Part shown: one piece after another, positions 35,135-43,793 of the stretch
Position numbering within the stretch: the first letter of the stretch is position 1
Layout: each line of letters starts with the position of its first letter
Origin: Erythrobacter sp. ANT-B3C2
GTDB taxonomy: Bacteria > Pseudomonadota > Alphaproteobacteria > Sphingomonadales > Sphingomonadaceae
Direction: 5' to 3'
NCBI GenBank assembly: GCA_001683845.1
Contig: LXQI01000008.1
Location: 124,001-188,000 of the forward strand
Length of the DNA stretch: 64,000 nucleotides
Made by a program: the position numbers and the translations under genes
Notes under the pieces: model-generated
What the model saw: the letters and a program-made list of their open reading frames with translations, nothing else
Told to the model about the DNA's origin: nothing
The model's database searches: none

Positions 35135-35623
35135 ATGGAACTGGACACCGCCATCGAACCGCCCTGGCCGGAGGGGGAGTGGGAGGCGCTCGCCACCCGC
35201 GTGGCCGAGGCGGCGGCCCGCATCGCGCCCGAGCTTGCCCCCGCCCGGCTGCAGGCGAGCGTTCTATTCACCTCCGATGCCGAAGTTCAGCAACTGAACC
35301 ACGAATGGCGCCAGCGCGACAAGCCGACCAATGTGCTCTCCTTCCCGATGCTTGAACGCGCCCATCTGCTGGTGCTGGCTGAGGATGGCCCGCCCGAGCT
35401 GATCGGCGATATTGCGCTGGCGCAGGAAACCTGCGCGCGAGAGGCGGCGGAACGCGGCATTGCACTGGCAGACCATGCGGCCCATCTGATCGTCCACGGG
35501 CTGCTCCACCTCGCAGGGCACGACCACGAGGAATCGGAAGCAGCGGCCATGGCCATGGAAACGCTGGAAACGAAGGCGCTTGTGATGCTAGGGCTCCCGG
35601 ACCCATATCAGCGCGGCAAATAA
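35135..35623 (+). CDS. ybeY: Endoribonuclease YbeY
   Basis: 162 residues with the zinc motif HGLLHLAGHDH (HxxxHxxxxxH) near residue 115 and WRQRDKPTNVLSFP near 53. YbeY matures the 16S rRNA 3' end and takes part in ribosome quality control, a point of interest given the anti-16S-tail sequence at 1.24 kb. GGCGGCGCGC precedes the ATG without an obvious purine-rich site, suggesting translational coupling to phoH. Confidence 0.94.
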   Translation: MELDTAIEPPWPEGEWEALATRVAEAAARIAPELAPARLQASVLFTSDAEVQQLNHEWRQRDKPTNVLSFPMLERAHLLVLAEDGPPELIGDIALAQETCAREAAERGIALADHAAHLIVHGLLHLAGHDHEESEAAAMAMETLETKALVMLGLPDPYQRGK

Positions 35624-35641
35624 GGGAAAAGCAGCAGGGCA

Positions 35642-36586
35642 ATGCCCGAGAGTTCCAGAAGTTCGGCCCGTACCACGGGCGACGCCACCAATGGAGACGC
35701 GGACAGTCGGCGCGGATTGTGGCACGCCATCCGCAGCTTCTTCGACGAGGAGGGCGGCACCTCGCTGCGGGCGCGGATCGAGGAGGCGATCGAGGAGCAG
35801 GTCGGGCAACGCGTGCCGGGCGAGGCCGCAGGCAAGGACGATCTCTCGCCGCTCGAGGTGACCATGCTGCGCAACCTGCTACATTTCAGCGAGCACGATG
35901 CCGACGACGTGTCGATCCCCCGCGGGCAGATCATTGCGCTGGACGCCGCCGCCAGCTGGGCGGAACTGGTCGCCGCCTTCGCCGATCATGGCCATTCGCG
36001 CGTGCCGGTGTACCGCGAGACGCTCGATCAGGTAATCGGCATGATGCACATCAAGGATGTGTTTCCGTTCCTGGCCAACGGCACCCCGCCGCCGGACGAT
36101 TGGACGCAGCTGATGCGCCAGCCGCTCTACGTGCCGCAGGCGCGGAGCGCGATCGACGTGCTGGCCGACATGCGCGCGCGCCGGATCCATTTGGCGATCG
36201 TGGTCGATGAGTTCTCCGGCACGGACGGGATCATCACCATCGAGGATCTGGTCGAAGAGATCGTCGGCAATATTGAGGACGAGCATGACGATGCCCCGAT
36301 CGAGCTGGTGGTGCCGATCGGCGATGGCGTGTGGGAGGCCGATGCAACGGCCGAACTCGACGATGTCGCCCTGCTGGTCGACGATCCGCGGCTGGCCGAA
36401 GTGGAAGAGGAGGTTGATACGCTCGGCGGTCTGGCCGTGGTGCTGGCCGAAGAGGTGCCGCAGCCCGGCGCGGTGCTGTTCCACCCCAGCGGCTGGCGGA
36501 TCGAGGTGATCGAGGGGGACGAGACGCATGTCACCCGGCTGCGGCTCTATCGACCGGAGGAAGATGTGGCGGGCAAGGCGGCCTAG
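35642..36586 (+). CDS. CorC/HlyC-type CBS-domain protein
   Basis: 314 residues, no membrane segments. Two CBS domains span about 85-200 (DHGHSRVPVYRETLDQVIGMMHIKDVFPF; RRIHLAIVVDEFSGTDGIITIEDLVEEIVG) and a transporter-associated CorC_HlyC domain ends the protein at about 220-300 (VDTLGGLAVVLAEEVPQPG). CorC is linked to magnesium/cobalt efflux. In many alphaproteobacteria the next gene is lnt; here it is a LysR-type regulator. Confidence 0.9.
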   Translation: MPESSRSSARTTGDATNGDADSRRGLWHAIRSFFDEEGGTSLRARIEEAIEEQVGQRVPGEAAGKDDLSPLEVTMLRNLLHFSEHDADDVSIPRGQIIALDAAASWAELVAAFADHGHSRVPVYRETLDQVIGMMHIKDVFPFLANGTPPPDDWTQLMRQPLYVPQARSAIDVLADMRARRIHLAIVVDEFSGTDGIITIEDLVEEIVGNIEDEHDDAPIELVVPIGDGVWEADATAELDDVALLVDDPRLAEVEEEVDTLGGLAVVLAEEVPQPGAVLFHPSGWRIEVIEGDETHVTRLRLYRPEEDVAGKAA

Positions 36587-36691
36587 GAGTTCGCACCCCC
36601 GCACACCCTGGTCATTCGTCGTGCCCGCTTTCTCGTGCAATGCGGCCGAAGTCGCTCGACACCAGTTGCGAAACTCTGAACACTCGATCCG

Positions 36692-37570
36692 ATGCGCCGC
36701 CTCCCCCCCCTTCGTGCGCTCGAAGCGTTCGTGCGCGTCGTGCGACTCGGATCGGCCCGCGCGGCGGCGGACGAGCTGAACCTCAGCCCCTCCGCGCTCT
36801 CGCGGCGAATCACCAATTTGGAGGATTTTACCGGCAAGAAGCTGTTCAGCCGCAGCGGCCAGGCCATGCGGCTGACCGACGACGGGCGCGCCTTCTACGA
36901 CACGGTGGCCCCGCACCTCGAAGCGCTGGCGGTGGCGGTAGAGACCCAGTCGGAGAACGTGCAGCTGTTGCGCTTGCGGCTGGGCGTGCTGCCGCTGTTC
37001 GGCACGCAGCGGCTGTTTCCCAAGCTGCCCCAGTTGCGCCAGCAGCACCCGCGGCTGCATATCGACATCGACACCGGGCCGCATCTTTCCGACCGCGTGG
37101 GGGACACGCTCGACGCGGCCATCCTGCTCACCACCCGGCCCGGCCCCGGCTTCCACAGCGTGCAGCTCGATCAGAACACGGTGCACGCCATCTGCAACCG
37201 CATGCTGGCCGGGCAGCTGGGCGCCGCGCCCGACCGTGAGGCGCTCGCGCAGCAGACCTTCCTGATCCATACTGACATGCCGCTAAGCTTCGATGCCTGG
37301 AAGGCCGCGCTAGGCCTGGCCGAGCTGCAGCCCAACGCGATCGACCATTACGATTCGGGCCAGCTGATCCTGGAGGCCGCGGCGCAAGGGCTCGGCATCG
37401 CGATCATGCACGACGACCATCTCAAGCGGAACAACGATCCGCGGCTCGCCAAGCTGTACGACGTGCCGGTGGCCAGCCCCTACAGCTACTGGTTCATCTG
37501 CCGCCCGGTGGATCTCGACGCCCGCCCGGTGCGTATCTTCCACGATTGGCTGGTGGCGGCGGGGCTGTAG
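36692..37570 (+). CDS. LysR-family transcriptional regulator (GcvA-like)
   Basis: 292 residues. Winged HTH at 1-65: LPPLRALEAFVRVVRLGSARAAADELNLSPSALSRRI. An inducer-binding domain follows with LRLGVLPLFGTQRLFPKL. The pattern LRALEAFVxxxxxxSxxxAAxxLxxxxSAxSRxI is that of the GcvA branch. No divergent target gene is adjacent, so its regulon is not evident. It sits where many relatives carry lnt. Confidence 0.9.
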   Translation: MRRLPPLRALEAFVRVVRLGSARAAADELNLSPSALSRRITNLEDFTGKKLFSRSGQAMRLTDDGRAFYDTVAPHLEALAVAVETQSENVQLLRLRLGVLPLFGTQRLFPKLPQLRQQHPRLHIDIDTGPHLSDRVGDTLDAAILLTTRPGPGFHSVQLDQNTVHAICNRMLAGQLGAAPDREALAQQTFLIHTDMPLSFDAWKAALGLAELQPNAIDHYDSGQLILEAAAQGLGIAIMHDDHLKRNNDPRLAKLYDVPVASPYSYWFICRPVDLDARPVRIFHDWLVAAGL

Positions 37571-37613
37571 CCAAGAGCGGCGTTGGCGCAGCGCACGCTG
37601 CCGAGGCGCCAAG

Positions 37614-37925
37614 CTAGAACATTCCCCCGAAAAACGAAGATATGTCGAACCAGAGCTCGCGGTCTGGCCGGTCGCGGGATCGGACGGTCAGCACATCGTA
37701 TGCCTTGGCCCCCTCCATCCTGAGCGCCTGCGATTCGACGCGATAGCCGAGCGCCCGTACGATCTCGTATTCAGCCGCCACACTCTTGACCGCGATGGCA
37801 TTGCGGGGCCCCGTACCAGCCTGGTTGTTCCGCATATCTTCCATGGCCACCGGCGGCGCCATGGTGGCGCATGCCGGAAGCAGCATGGCGGCAAGGGCGA
37901 GCGCCGCCCTTGCCGCGAGTATCAG
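37614..37925 (-). CDS. Small lipoprotein downstream of cyclophilin
   Basis: About 103 residues. With a CTG start at 37925, overlapping the cyclophilin TGA as CTGA, the N-terminus is a full signal peptide (ILAARAALALAAMLLPAC) with lipobox LPAC. The alternative ATG at 37883 leaves too short a hydrophobic core, so the CTG is preferred, though unusual. The mature part (EYEIVRALGYRVESQAL, DVLTVRSRDRPDRELWFDIS) resembles small periplasmic proteins of unknown function. Envelope role inferred. Confidence 0.55.
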   Translation of the reverse strand: MILAARAALALAAMLLPACATMAPPVAMEDMRNNQAGTGPRNAIAVKSVAAEYEIVRALGYRVESQALRMEGAKAYDVLTVRSRDRPDRELWFDISSFFGGMF

Positions 37926-38386
37926 CCCACCGTCGCCTTGACGATCTTGCCCGGGTTGCGCGGCGGCTCGCCCTTGGGCAGCGCGTCGACATGCTCCATG
38001 CCGCTCTCCACCTCGCCCCACACGGTGTACTGCTTGTCGAGGAAGCGGGCATCGTCGAGGCAGATGAAGAACTGGCTGTTGGCGCTGTCGGGCGCCTGTG
38101 TGCGGGCCATCGAACAGGTGCCGCGCACATGCGGCTGGGCGCTGAACTCGGCCTTTAGATCGGGCTTCTCGCTGCCGCTCATGCCGGTGCCGGTGGGGTC
38201 GCCGCCCTGCGCCATGAAGCCGGCGATTACACGGTGGAACACTACCCCATCATAAAACCCCTCGCCCACCAGTTCGACAATCCGCGCCACATGGCCGGGC
38301 GCCAAATCGGGCCGCATCTTGATCACCACGTCGCTGCCCCCACCGGTGCCGGTGTCGAGCGTGAAAGTGAGCGTGTTTTCGGCCAT
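37922..38386 (-). CDS. Peptidyl-prolyl cis-trans isomerase (cyclophilin)
   Basis: A 154-residue cytoplasmic cyclophilin. Catalytic and binding residues in GVVFHRVIAGFMAQGGDPTG near residue 50-67, SQFFICLDD near 105 and FLDKQYTVWGEVESGMEHVD near 115-135. No signal peptide. It is divergent from mgtE across 114 bases and probably heads a two-gene unit with the lipoprotein. Confidence 0.94.
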   Translation of the reverse strand: MAENTLTFTLDTGTGGGSDVVIKMRPDLAPGHVARIVELVGEGFYDGVVFHRVIAGFMAQGGDPTGTGMSGSEKPDLKAEFSAQPHVRGTCSMARTQAPDSANSQFFICLDDARFLDKQYTVWGEVESGMEHVDALPKGEPPRNPGKIVKATVG

Positions 38387-38500
38387 GGGTCTCTCCTGTT
38401 GAGGCTTGTCGCGTGCGGCGTGCCGCCTGCGGGCGGTATAGGCCGGCGCCGCGCGATGTCACCCGCTTGCTTTTGCTGCGCGGCAGCATAGACGCCGCTC

Positions 38501-39913
38501 ATGGCCAACGAGGACCTTCAGGCGCTGGCCGCTGACCGCTCGCCGGAAGAGAGCCAGCAGCTGGACGAGGACAACCGGTTGCGGCCGGCCTTCGTCGATG
38601 CAGTGCGCGAGGCGATCGCGCAGCGCGACGAGGCCCGCGCCTACGAGCTGGTCGAACCGCTCCACCCGGCGGACATCGCCGATCTGCTCGAATTGCTCGA
38701 ACCCGCCCAGCGCCGGGCGGTGGCCGCGGGCATCAGCGATCTGATGACCGCCGAAGTGATCGCCGAGCTCAACGATTACGTGCGCGACGATCTGGTCGAA
38801 GCGCTCTCGGCCGAGGCGGTGGCGGGCATCGCCGGGCAGCTGGAAACCGACGATGCAGTCCAGCTGATCGAGGATCTGGAGCCCGCGGAACAGCGCGCGA
38901 TCCTCGCCGCGCTCGACCCTGAGGACCGCGCCGCGATCGAAAGCGCGCTCGCCTATCCGGAAGAAACCGCCGGCCGGCTGATGCAGCGCGAGTTGGTGGC
39001 GGTGCCCGAGCACGTGAGCGTGGGCGACCTGATCGACTATCTGCGCGAGCGCGAGGAGCTGACCACCGAGTTCTGGGAGGTGTTCGTGGTCGATCACCGC
39101 CACCGCCCGGTCGGCAGCTGCCAGCTCAGCTGGATCCTGCGCACCCCGCGCCACATCCCGCTGGCCGACGTGATGAAGCGCGAGCAGACGTTGATCCCCG
39201 TGGCGATGGACCAGGAGGAGGTGGCGCTCCGCTTCCAGAAATACGCGCTGATCAGCGCCGCGGTAGTCGACGAGGGGGGCCGGCTTGTCGGCCAGCTGAC
39301 GGTCGACGATATAATCCACATCATCCAGGAAGAGGCGGGCGAAGATGCGCTGCTGCTCTCGGGCGCGGGCGAGGGCGACATCAACGAGCCGATCCGCGAT
39401 GCCTATTGGGCGCGCGTGCGCTGGCTGGTGGCCAACCTCGGCACCGCGCTGATCGCCAGCTTCATCATCGCCCGGTTCGATGGTGCCATCGCGCAGCTGA
39501 CCGCGCTCGCCATCCTGATGCCGATCGTACCCTCGCTCGGCGGCAATGCCGGCACCCAGACAATGGCGGTGACGGTGCGCGCCATCGCGATGAACCAGCT
39601 GACCCGTTCGAACACCAAGCGTATGCTGTGGCGCGAGTTTCGCGTCGCCTTCCTCAACGGCATCACCGTGGCCCTCGTGATCGGCGTGGGCGTGGCGCTG
39701 GCGTTTACGCCAATGCTGGGGTTGGTGATCGCGGCGGCGATGCTCATCAACATCATGATTGCGGGGCTGGCGGGGGTGCTGGTGCCGGTGATGTTCGACC
39801 GCGTGGGTCAGGATCCGGCGGTCGCCAGCAGCGTGTTCGTGACGATGATCACCGACTCGATGGGCTTCTTCGCCTTCCTCGCCCTGGCGGTGGGCTTGGG
39901 GCTGGTCGGCTAA
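38501..39913 (+). CDS. mgtE: Magnesium transporter MgtE
   Basis: 470 residues: cytoplasmic N-domain of helical repeats (LVEPLHPADIADLLELLEP; QLETDDAVQLIEDLEP), CBS pair (about 145-270, EETAGRLMQRELVAVPE) and five membrane helices to the end with the selectivity segment PIVPSLGGNAGTQT near residue 345. Gates Mg2+ entry by cytoplasmic magnesium. No magnesium riboswitch is apparent in the short 5' region. It contrasts with the CorC gene 2 kb away, giving uptake and efflux functions. Confidence 0.95.
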   Translation: MANEDLQALAADRSPEESQQLDEDNRLRPAFVDAVREAIAQRDEARAYELVEPLHPADIADLLELLEPAQRRAVAAGISDLMTAEVIAELNDYVRDDLVEALSAEAVAGIAGQLETDDAVQLIEDLEPAEQRAILAALDPEDRAAIESALAYPEETAGRLMQRELVAVPEHVSVGDLIDYLREREELTTEFWEVFVVDHRHRPVGSCQLSWILRTPRHIPLADVMKREQTLIPVAMDQEEVALRFQKYALISAAVVDEGGRLVGQLTVDDIIHIIQEEAGEDALLLSGAGEGDINEPIRDAYWARVRWLVANLGTALIASFIIARFDGAIAQLTALAILMPIVPSLGGNAGTQTMAVTVRAIAMNQLTRSNTKRMLWREFRVAFLNGITVALVIGVGVALAFTPMLGLVIAAAMLINIMIAGLAGVLVPVMFDRVGQDPAVASSVFVTMITDSMGFFAFLALAVGLGLVG

Positions 39914-39965
39914 ACGCCAGGGCCGGCACCTCGCAACCGGGCGGCGCCCGCCCTATCTCCCGGCC

Positions 39966-40358
39966 ATGCTGCTGCACATGACCAAGATTGCCTACACCTC
40001 AAAGAGCATCGCGGAACTGCGCGGATGGGTGGAGCGCGGCGACGAGGCGCGGATGATCACCCGCTACCTGCCCAGGCGCCACGCGGAGATGGTCGGCGGC
40101 TCGCTCTACTGGATCATGGATCACACGCTCGTCGCCCGCTGCGCGATCCTCGGCTTCGGCCAGAACGAGGATGCGCGCACCATCATCCGGCTGGCGCCCC
40201 TTCTGGTCCCCGTCCAGCCGCGGGCCCGCCGCGCTCACCAGGGCTGGCGCTATCTCGCTCCGGCCGACGCCCCGCCCGATCTCGCACCGGGCGAGGTGGC
40301 GGGCGATGCGCTCCCGAGCCGGCTGGTCAGGGAACTGGCGAAGCTTGGCCTGACCTAG
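39966..40358 (+). CDS. DUF1489 family protein
   Basis: 130 residues with HMTKIAYTSKSIAELRGW at the start, ITRYLPRRHAEMVGGSLYWIMDHTLVARCAILGF near residue 30-60 and RRAHQGWRYLAPADAPPDL near 87. DUF1489 is a conserved alphaproteobacterial family of unknown function, small and cytoplasmic. A second ATG at 39978 is equally possible. It follows mgtE by 52 bases on the same strand. Confidence 0.88.
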   Translation: MLLHMTKIAYTSKSIAELRGWVERGDEARMITRYLPRRHAEMVGGSLYWIMDHTLVARCAILGFGQNEDARTIIRLAPLLVPVQPRARRAHQGWRYLAPADAPPDLAPGEVAGDALPSRLVRELAKLGLT

Positions 40359-40486
40359 CCCCGGTCCTCCGCTCCACAGTGGCCACAGGCGCATCGGATC
40401 AACCGGCACCCTGAAGGAGGCAGCGGGAGCCCTGATCCGCTCCTCAATCCCGGTCACCCGTGCGGCCGGGCCGCCGGGCAGAAAGC

Positions 40487-41425
40487 TCACGTCGGGCTGG
40501 TAGATACGCGGCCCGAGGCACCGGCGTAGGGACGGGTCTGCCACATGGTCCACCACACCACCTTGCCCAGGCCGCCCCAGATTTGCGGCACGGCCGAGCG
40601 CCATTCAGGCTTGCGGATCATCAATAGCAGCACCAGCCGCGAGCTTTCCGCGAGTGCCTGGGCCAAGCCGAGCGCCATCCAGGCAGACGCCCTGGCCCAG
40701 CCGCTGTAGTGGCCATCTCCGCGGACCAGGACGATCCGCTGCTGGCCCTGCCGGAAACGGCGCTCGCACAGGTGATCCATGGTCAGGCGCGATGACGGCA
40801 CCTGCTCCTCGACCATTGCAGCAGCGTTCCAGGTCAGCGCAACACCCCGTTCAGCCAGCGATCTGGCAAGCCAGACGTCTTCGCCGCCGGTGGCATTGAA
40901 ATCGAGGGAGAAGGGTGCCGCATCCAAAAAGCAGATGTCTTTCCGGAACAGCGAGTTCCCTGTACCGACATGCATCCACTCTGAACTGATATCCGCATCC
41001 TGCGAACGATGCAGATCGCGCGTGTATAGTATTTCGACCAGCGGTCTCAGACCGCGCCGGGGTTCGCTTTCCAGCTTCGGGATAACTTTGCCAAAGCTTG
41101 CCGCGACTCCAAGATCCGCATGCCTGAGGAGTGCGGTGACCCAGCCATTGAGGGCGATTTCGTCATCATCGATGAAAGCGAGATACTCGCCGGTCGATTC
41201 CGCCACAGCGCGATTGCGGGCATTGGAGATGCCCGGTTCCTTCTCGATCACGTAGCGCACCCGGGCAAACTCCGGCGATGCACAGACCAACGCCGCCGAT
41301 CCCGCGGCATCGTTGTCGATCACGAGAAGTTCGACGCCCGAGACCAGTTGCCGCACGATCGAATCGAGGCACTGCTGCAGCATCGCGGGCCGGCGAAATG
41401 TCGTGACTGCAACCGTCAGCTTCAT
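40487..41425 (-). CDS. Family 2 glycosyltransferase
   Basis: 312 residues. GT-A fold: VAVTTFRRPAMLQQCLDSI at the start, VELLVIDNDAAG, ARNRAVAESTGEYLAFIDDDEIALNGW with the DxD-like nucleotide/metal motif near residue 90, and GGEDVWLARSLAERG. A hydrophobic stretch near the end (WMALGLAQAL) may anchor it. Its sugar and acceptor are unknown. ATG 41425 has AGGA at good spacing; the frame upstream is AT-rich DNA. No other polysaccharide gene is adjacent. Confidence 0.87.
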   Translation of the reverse strand: MKLTVAVTTFRRPAMLQQCLDSIVRQLVSGVELLVIDNDAAGSAALVCASPEFARVRYVIEKEPGISNARNRAVAESTGEYLAFIDDDEIALNGWVTALLRHADLGVAASFGKVIPKLESEPRRGLRPLVEILYTRDLHRSQDADISSEWMHVGTGNSLFRKDICFLDAAPFSLDFNATGGEDVWLARSLAERGVALTWNAAAMVEEQVPSSRLTMDHLCERRFRQGQQRIVLVRGDGHYSGWARASAWMALGLAQALAESSRLVLLLMIRKPEWRSAVPQIWGGLGKVVWWTMWQTRPYAGASGRVSTSPT

Positions 41426-42143
41426 CGTTTCGTCCTGTGCATGAAAGCCCCTGTTCAAGCTTTCAGATTGGATCAGCCGATATGCAGAGCGGGAGCGATG
41501 CGTCTGCCACACCTGTCGCACGCGAGAGTCGACGGCGCGCCCGAGCAGCCTCCGGCGGCAAATTCATACAGTGTGCCTCACTGGAGAACGCTTTACTCGT
41601 AATCCACCGGTTCAGAGTAGCAAATGATCAATATTTCTCTCAGAAATGCTGTTTGTCTGCCATTGTATTGAGCATTTACTTGCCCATCTTGGGCCCTTCG
41701 GCACACCCTGATGCCGAATGACTGGCTTAGTCGTTATGTTGTGCCGGCCAGCTGTTCAAGAATCACTTCGGGAGGTGTGTCGTTCGTGAACAGGGTATTA
41801 GTACTCATTGACAAGTTTGGTTTTTTTAAGCTGAGACGCGAACGACGGGCCCAGCCAACGCGCGGGGATGATGATGTCGGAGCAGGCGTCTGCCGGCAGG
41901 CCCGCAGGATCGGCCGGCGCCCTGATGGAGGTTCACCGAGCCATCGGCCACGGCATCGATAAGCGTAGCGGTGCAGCAGGTTTGAATTCCGCTGACGCCG
42001 GACCGGCGGGCGAGCCGAAGCCCCCTGTCGCCAGGGAGCTACGCTACACTCGGGTGGTGACGATCCCCGATCCTTAGAGCGGATGATGGCTGCATCATTT
42101 GCCCAAGCAGCCCTCACCCCGCGATACACAAACAGGCGATCGA
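41426..42143. other. 718-bp intergenic region, partly AT-rich
   Basis: Between the glycosyltransferase and the serine hydrolase. Positions about 41560-41850 are clearly less GC-rich than the flanks and hold a 24-codon minus-strand ORF (41734-41808, MSTNTLFTND) without a Shine-Dalgarno sequence, plus weak plus-strand frames at 41711 and 41868. None resembles a known gene. The glycosyltransferase promoter probably lies in its first 200 bases. Confidence 0.5.
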
Positions 42144-43445
42144 TCAGGCAGCGGCGTCCTCGGCCACCAGCTCTGGGAAGCGTTCCTGCACCGGATAGGC
42201 CTGCGCCGGCATATATTGCGTGAAGAGCGAGTGCCGCAGCCCGCTGTTCATGTTCACCAGCCCGCAGGTGCCCGCCGCGCCGAACCAGCCGAAGGTGCCC
42301 GCCCGCGCACCCTTTCCCACGCGCCCGCCCGCGCCATGGCCGTAATTGGCCGCGAACGGATCGGTGGGCGCCAGCGTGTCGGGGAACAGGTCGGAAGTGC
42401 CAAGCCGCACCGCCGCCTCGCTCATCACCCGCTGGCCGCCGATCGTGCCGTAGCCCGCCAGCATCTGCAGGAAACGATCGTAATCGCGCGGGGAGGAGAC
42501 CAGCCCCGCCCCGCCGAACGGGAACGGCGGCTCGTCGAGGAACACCGAGTTCGCCGGCAGGTCCACCGGCACAAGCACCCCGCCCATCAGCAAGTAATTG
42601 GCCGTGAGCCGATGAATCTCGCTCTCGGGCACCCGGAACCCGGTGCTCTCCATCCCGCAGGGATCGAAGATGCGGCTTTGCAGAAAGCGGTCGAACGGCA
42701 TGCCCGCCGCCAGTTCGACCACCCGCCCCAGCAGGTCCGTGGCGACCGAATAGCTCCATCGCGTGCCCGGCTGGAACACCAGCGGCAGGGTGGCGAGCCG
42801 GTCGGCAAACACTTCTAGGCTCTCGGCCGAGGGCCCACGGAACAGGCCCGGCGTCACCAGCCGGCTGGAGGAGAACGGCATCAGCCCTTGGCTCATATAG
42901 GCCTGCGCCAACGCGCCCTTCTGGATGATGCCGTAGCCCAGCCCCGCCGTATGGGTTAGCAAATGGCGGATGGTGATCGGCCGCACGGCGGGCTCGAGAT
43001 TGTCGGGCGTGATCGGCCCGTCATACACCTTCTGCACCTGCATGTTCGCAAAGGCAGGGATGAGGTCGGCCAGCGGCTGGTCGAGCGCGATCCGCCCCTC
43101 GTCCACCAGCATCATCGCCGCCATGCCGGTGACGGGCTTGGTCATCGAATAGATGCGATAGAGGCTGTCCCGGTCGGACTGCCGCTCGGAGGTGAACGCG
43201 TCTCGCCCCCGGGCGATGTAGAGCGGTTCGTCCTCGCCATAACCCAGCGCCGCGACCATGTTGGCCACCTTGCGAGTGCGGACATGCTCCTCAATGAACG
43301 CCTCCACCGACGGCCAGCGGCGAGCCTCCTGCGCCAGCGCGCCGAACGGCAGGCCCAGCGCCGCGCCCGCGCCCAGCACGGCCCCGCCCTGCAGCAGCGA
43401 GCGGCGGGACAGGGCAGCGTCTCGCCGTTGATGGATCGCACTCAT
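42144..43445 (-). CDS. Serine hydrolase, beta-lactamase class C fold
   Basis: 433 residues. Twin-arginine-type signal (LSRRSLLQGGAVLGAG). Catalytic SxxK is YSMTKPVTGM near residue 98, the Tyr motif is WSYSVATD near 230, and HTAGLGYG follows ITIRHLLT. These enzymes include esterases, D-Ala peptidases and beta-lactamase-like hydrolases. The near-terminal GAAGTCGLVNMN is a poor match for the KTG-type third motif, so esterase activity is more likely than beta-lactam cleavage. Confidence 0.9.
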   Translation of the reverse strand: MSAIHQRRDAALSRRSLLQGGAVLGAGAALGLPFGALAQEARRWPSVEAFIEEHVRTRKVANMVAALGYGEDEPLYIARGRDAFTSERQSDRDSLYRIYSMTKPVTGMAAMMLVDEGRIALDQPLADLIPAFANMQVQKVYDGPITPDNLEPAVRPITIRHLLTHTAGLGYGIIQKGALAQAYMSQGLMPFSSSRLVTPGLFRGPSAESLEVFADRLATLPLVFQPGTRWSYSVATDLLGRVVELAAGMPFDRFLQSRIFDPCGMESTGFRVPESEIHRLTANYLLMGGVLVPVDLPANSVFLDEPPFPFGGAGLVSSPRDYDRFLQMLAGYGTIGGQRVMSEAAVRLGTSDLFPDTLAPTDPFAANYGHGAGGRVGKGARAGTFGWFGAAGTCGLVNMNSGLRHSLFTQYMPAQAYPVQERFPELVAEDAAA

Positions 43446-43544
43446 GAACCCGCTCCCGCCACCTTGGAATCGGCCGGCAACCTATCAGCGCGAAGCTGAA
43501 CGGCAAGGTTGCGCGGGGGCAGTGTCTTGCGTTACCCGGACCGC

Positions 43545-43766
43545 ATGTTGAACATCGTCTCCATCCTGATTGGCATCGTCGCCCTGCTGCTGGCGATCCC
43601 CTCCACCATCCCGTTCCTGGGCTGGGGCAATTGGTTCGTGCTGCCGATCGCGCTGGTCGGCGCAGGGATCGGTGCGCTGTCCAGCTCCAACAGCGGGCGC
43701 AATTTCTGCCTCATCGTGCTGGTGATCGCCGTGATCCGGCTGATGCTGGGCGGCGGGATCATCTAG
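43545..43766 (+). CDS. Small two-helix membrane protein
   Basis: 73 residues from ATG 43545: MLNIVSILIGIVALLLAIPS, then PFLGWGNWFVLPIALVGAGIGAL and a C-terminal hydrophobic segment. Two to three short membrane helices with GWGNWF between them; similar small proteins occur in sphingomonads. A TTG at 43509 would extend it by 12 residues. Function unknown. It lies convergent to mutY. Confidence 0.65.
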   Translation: MLNIVSILIGIVALLLAIPSTIPFLGWGNWFVLPIALVGAGIGALSSSNSGRNFCLIVLVIAVIRLMLGGGII

Positions 43767-43793
43767 CGCCCTGCCGAAGCCGGGCGGCACTGC

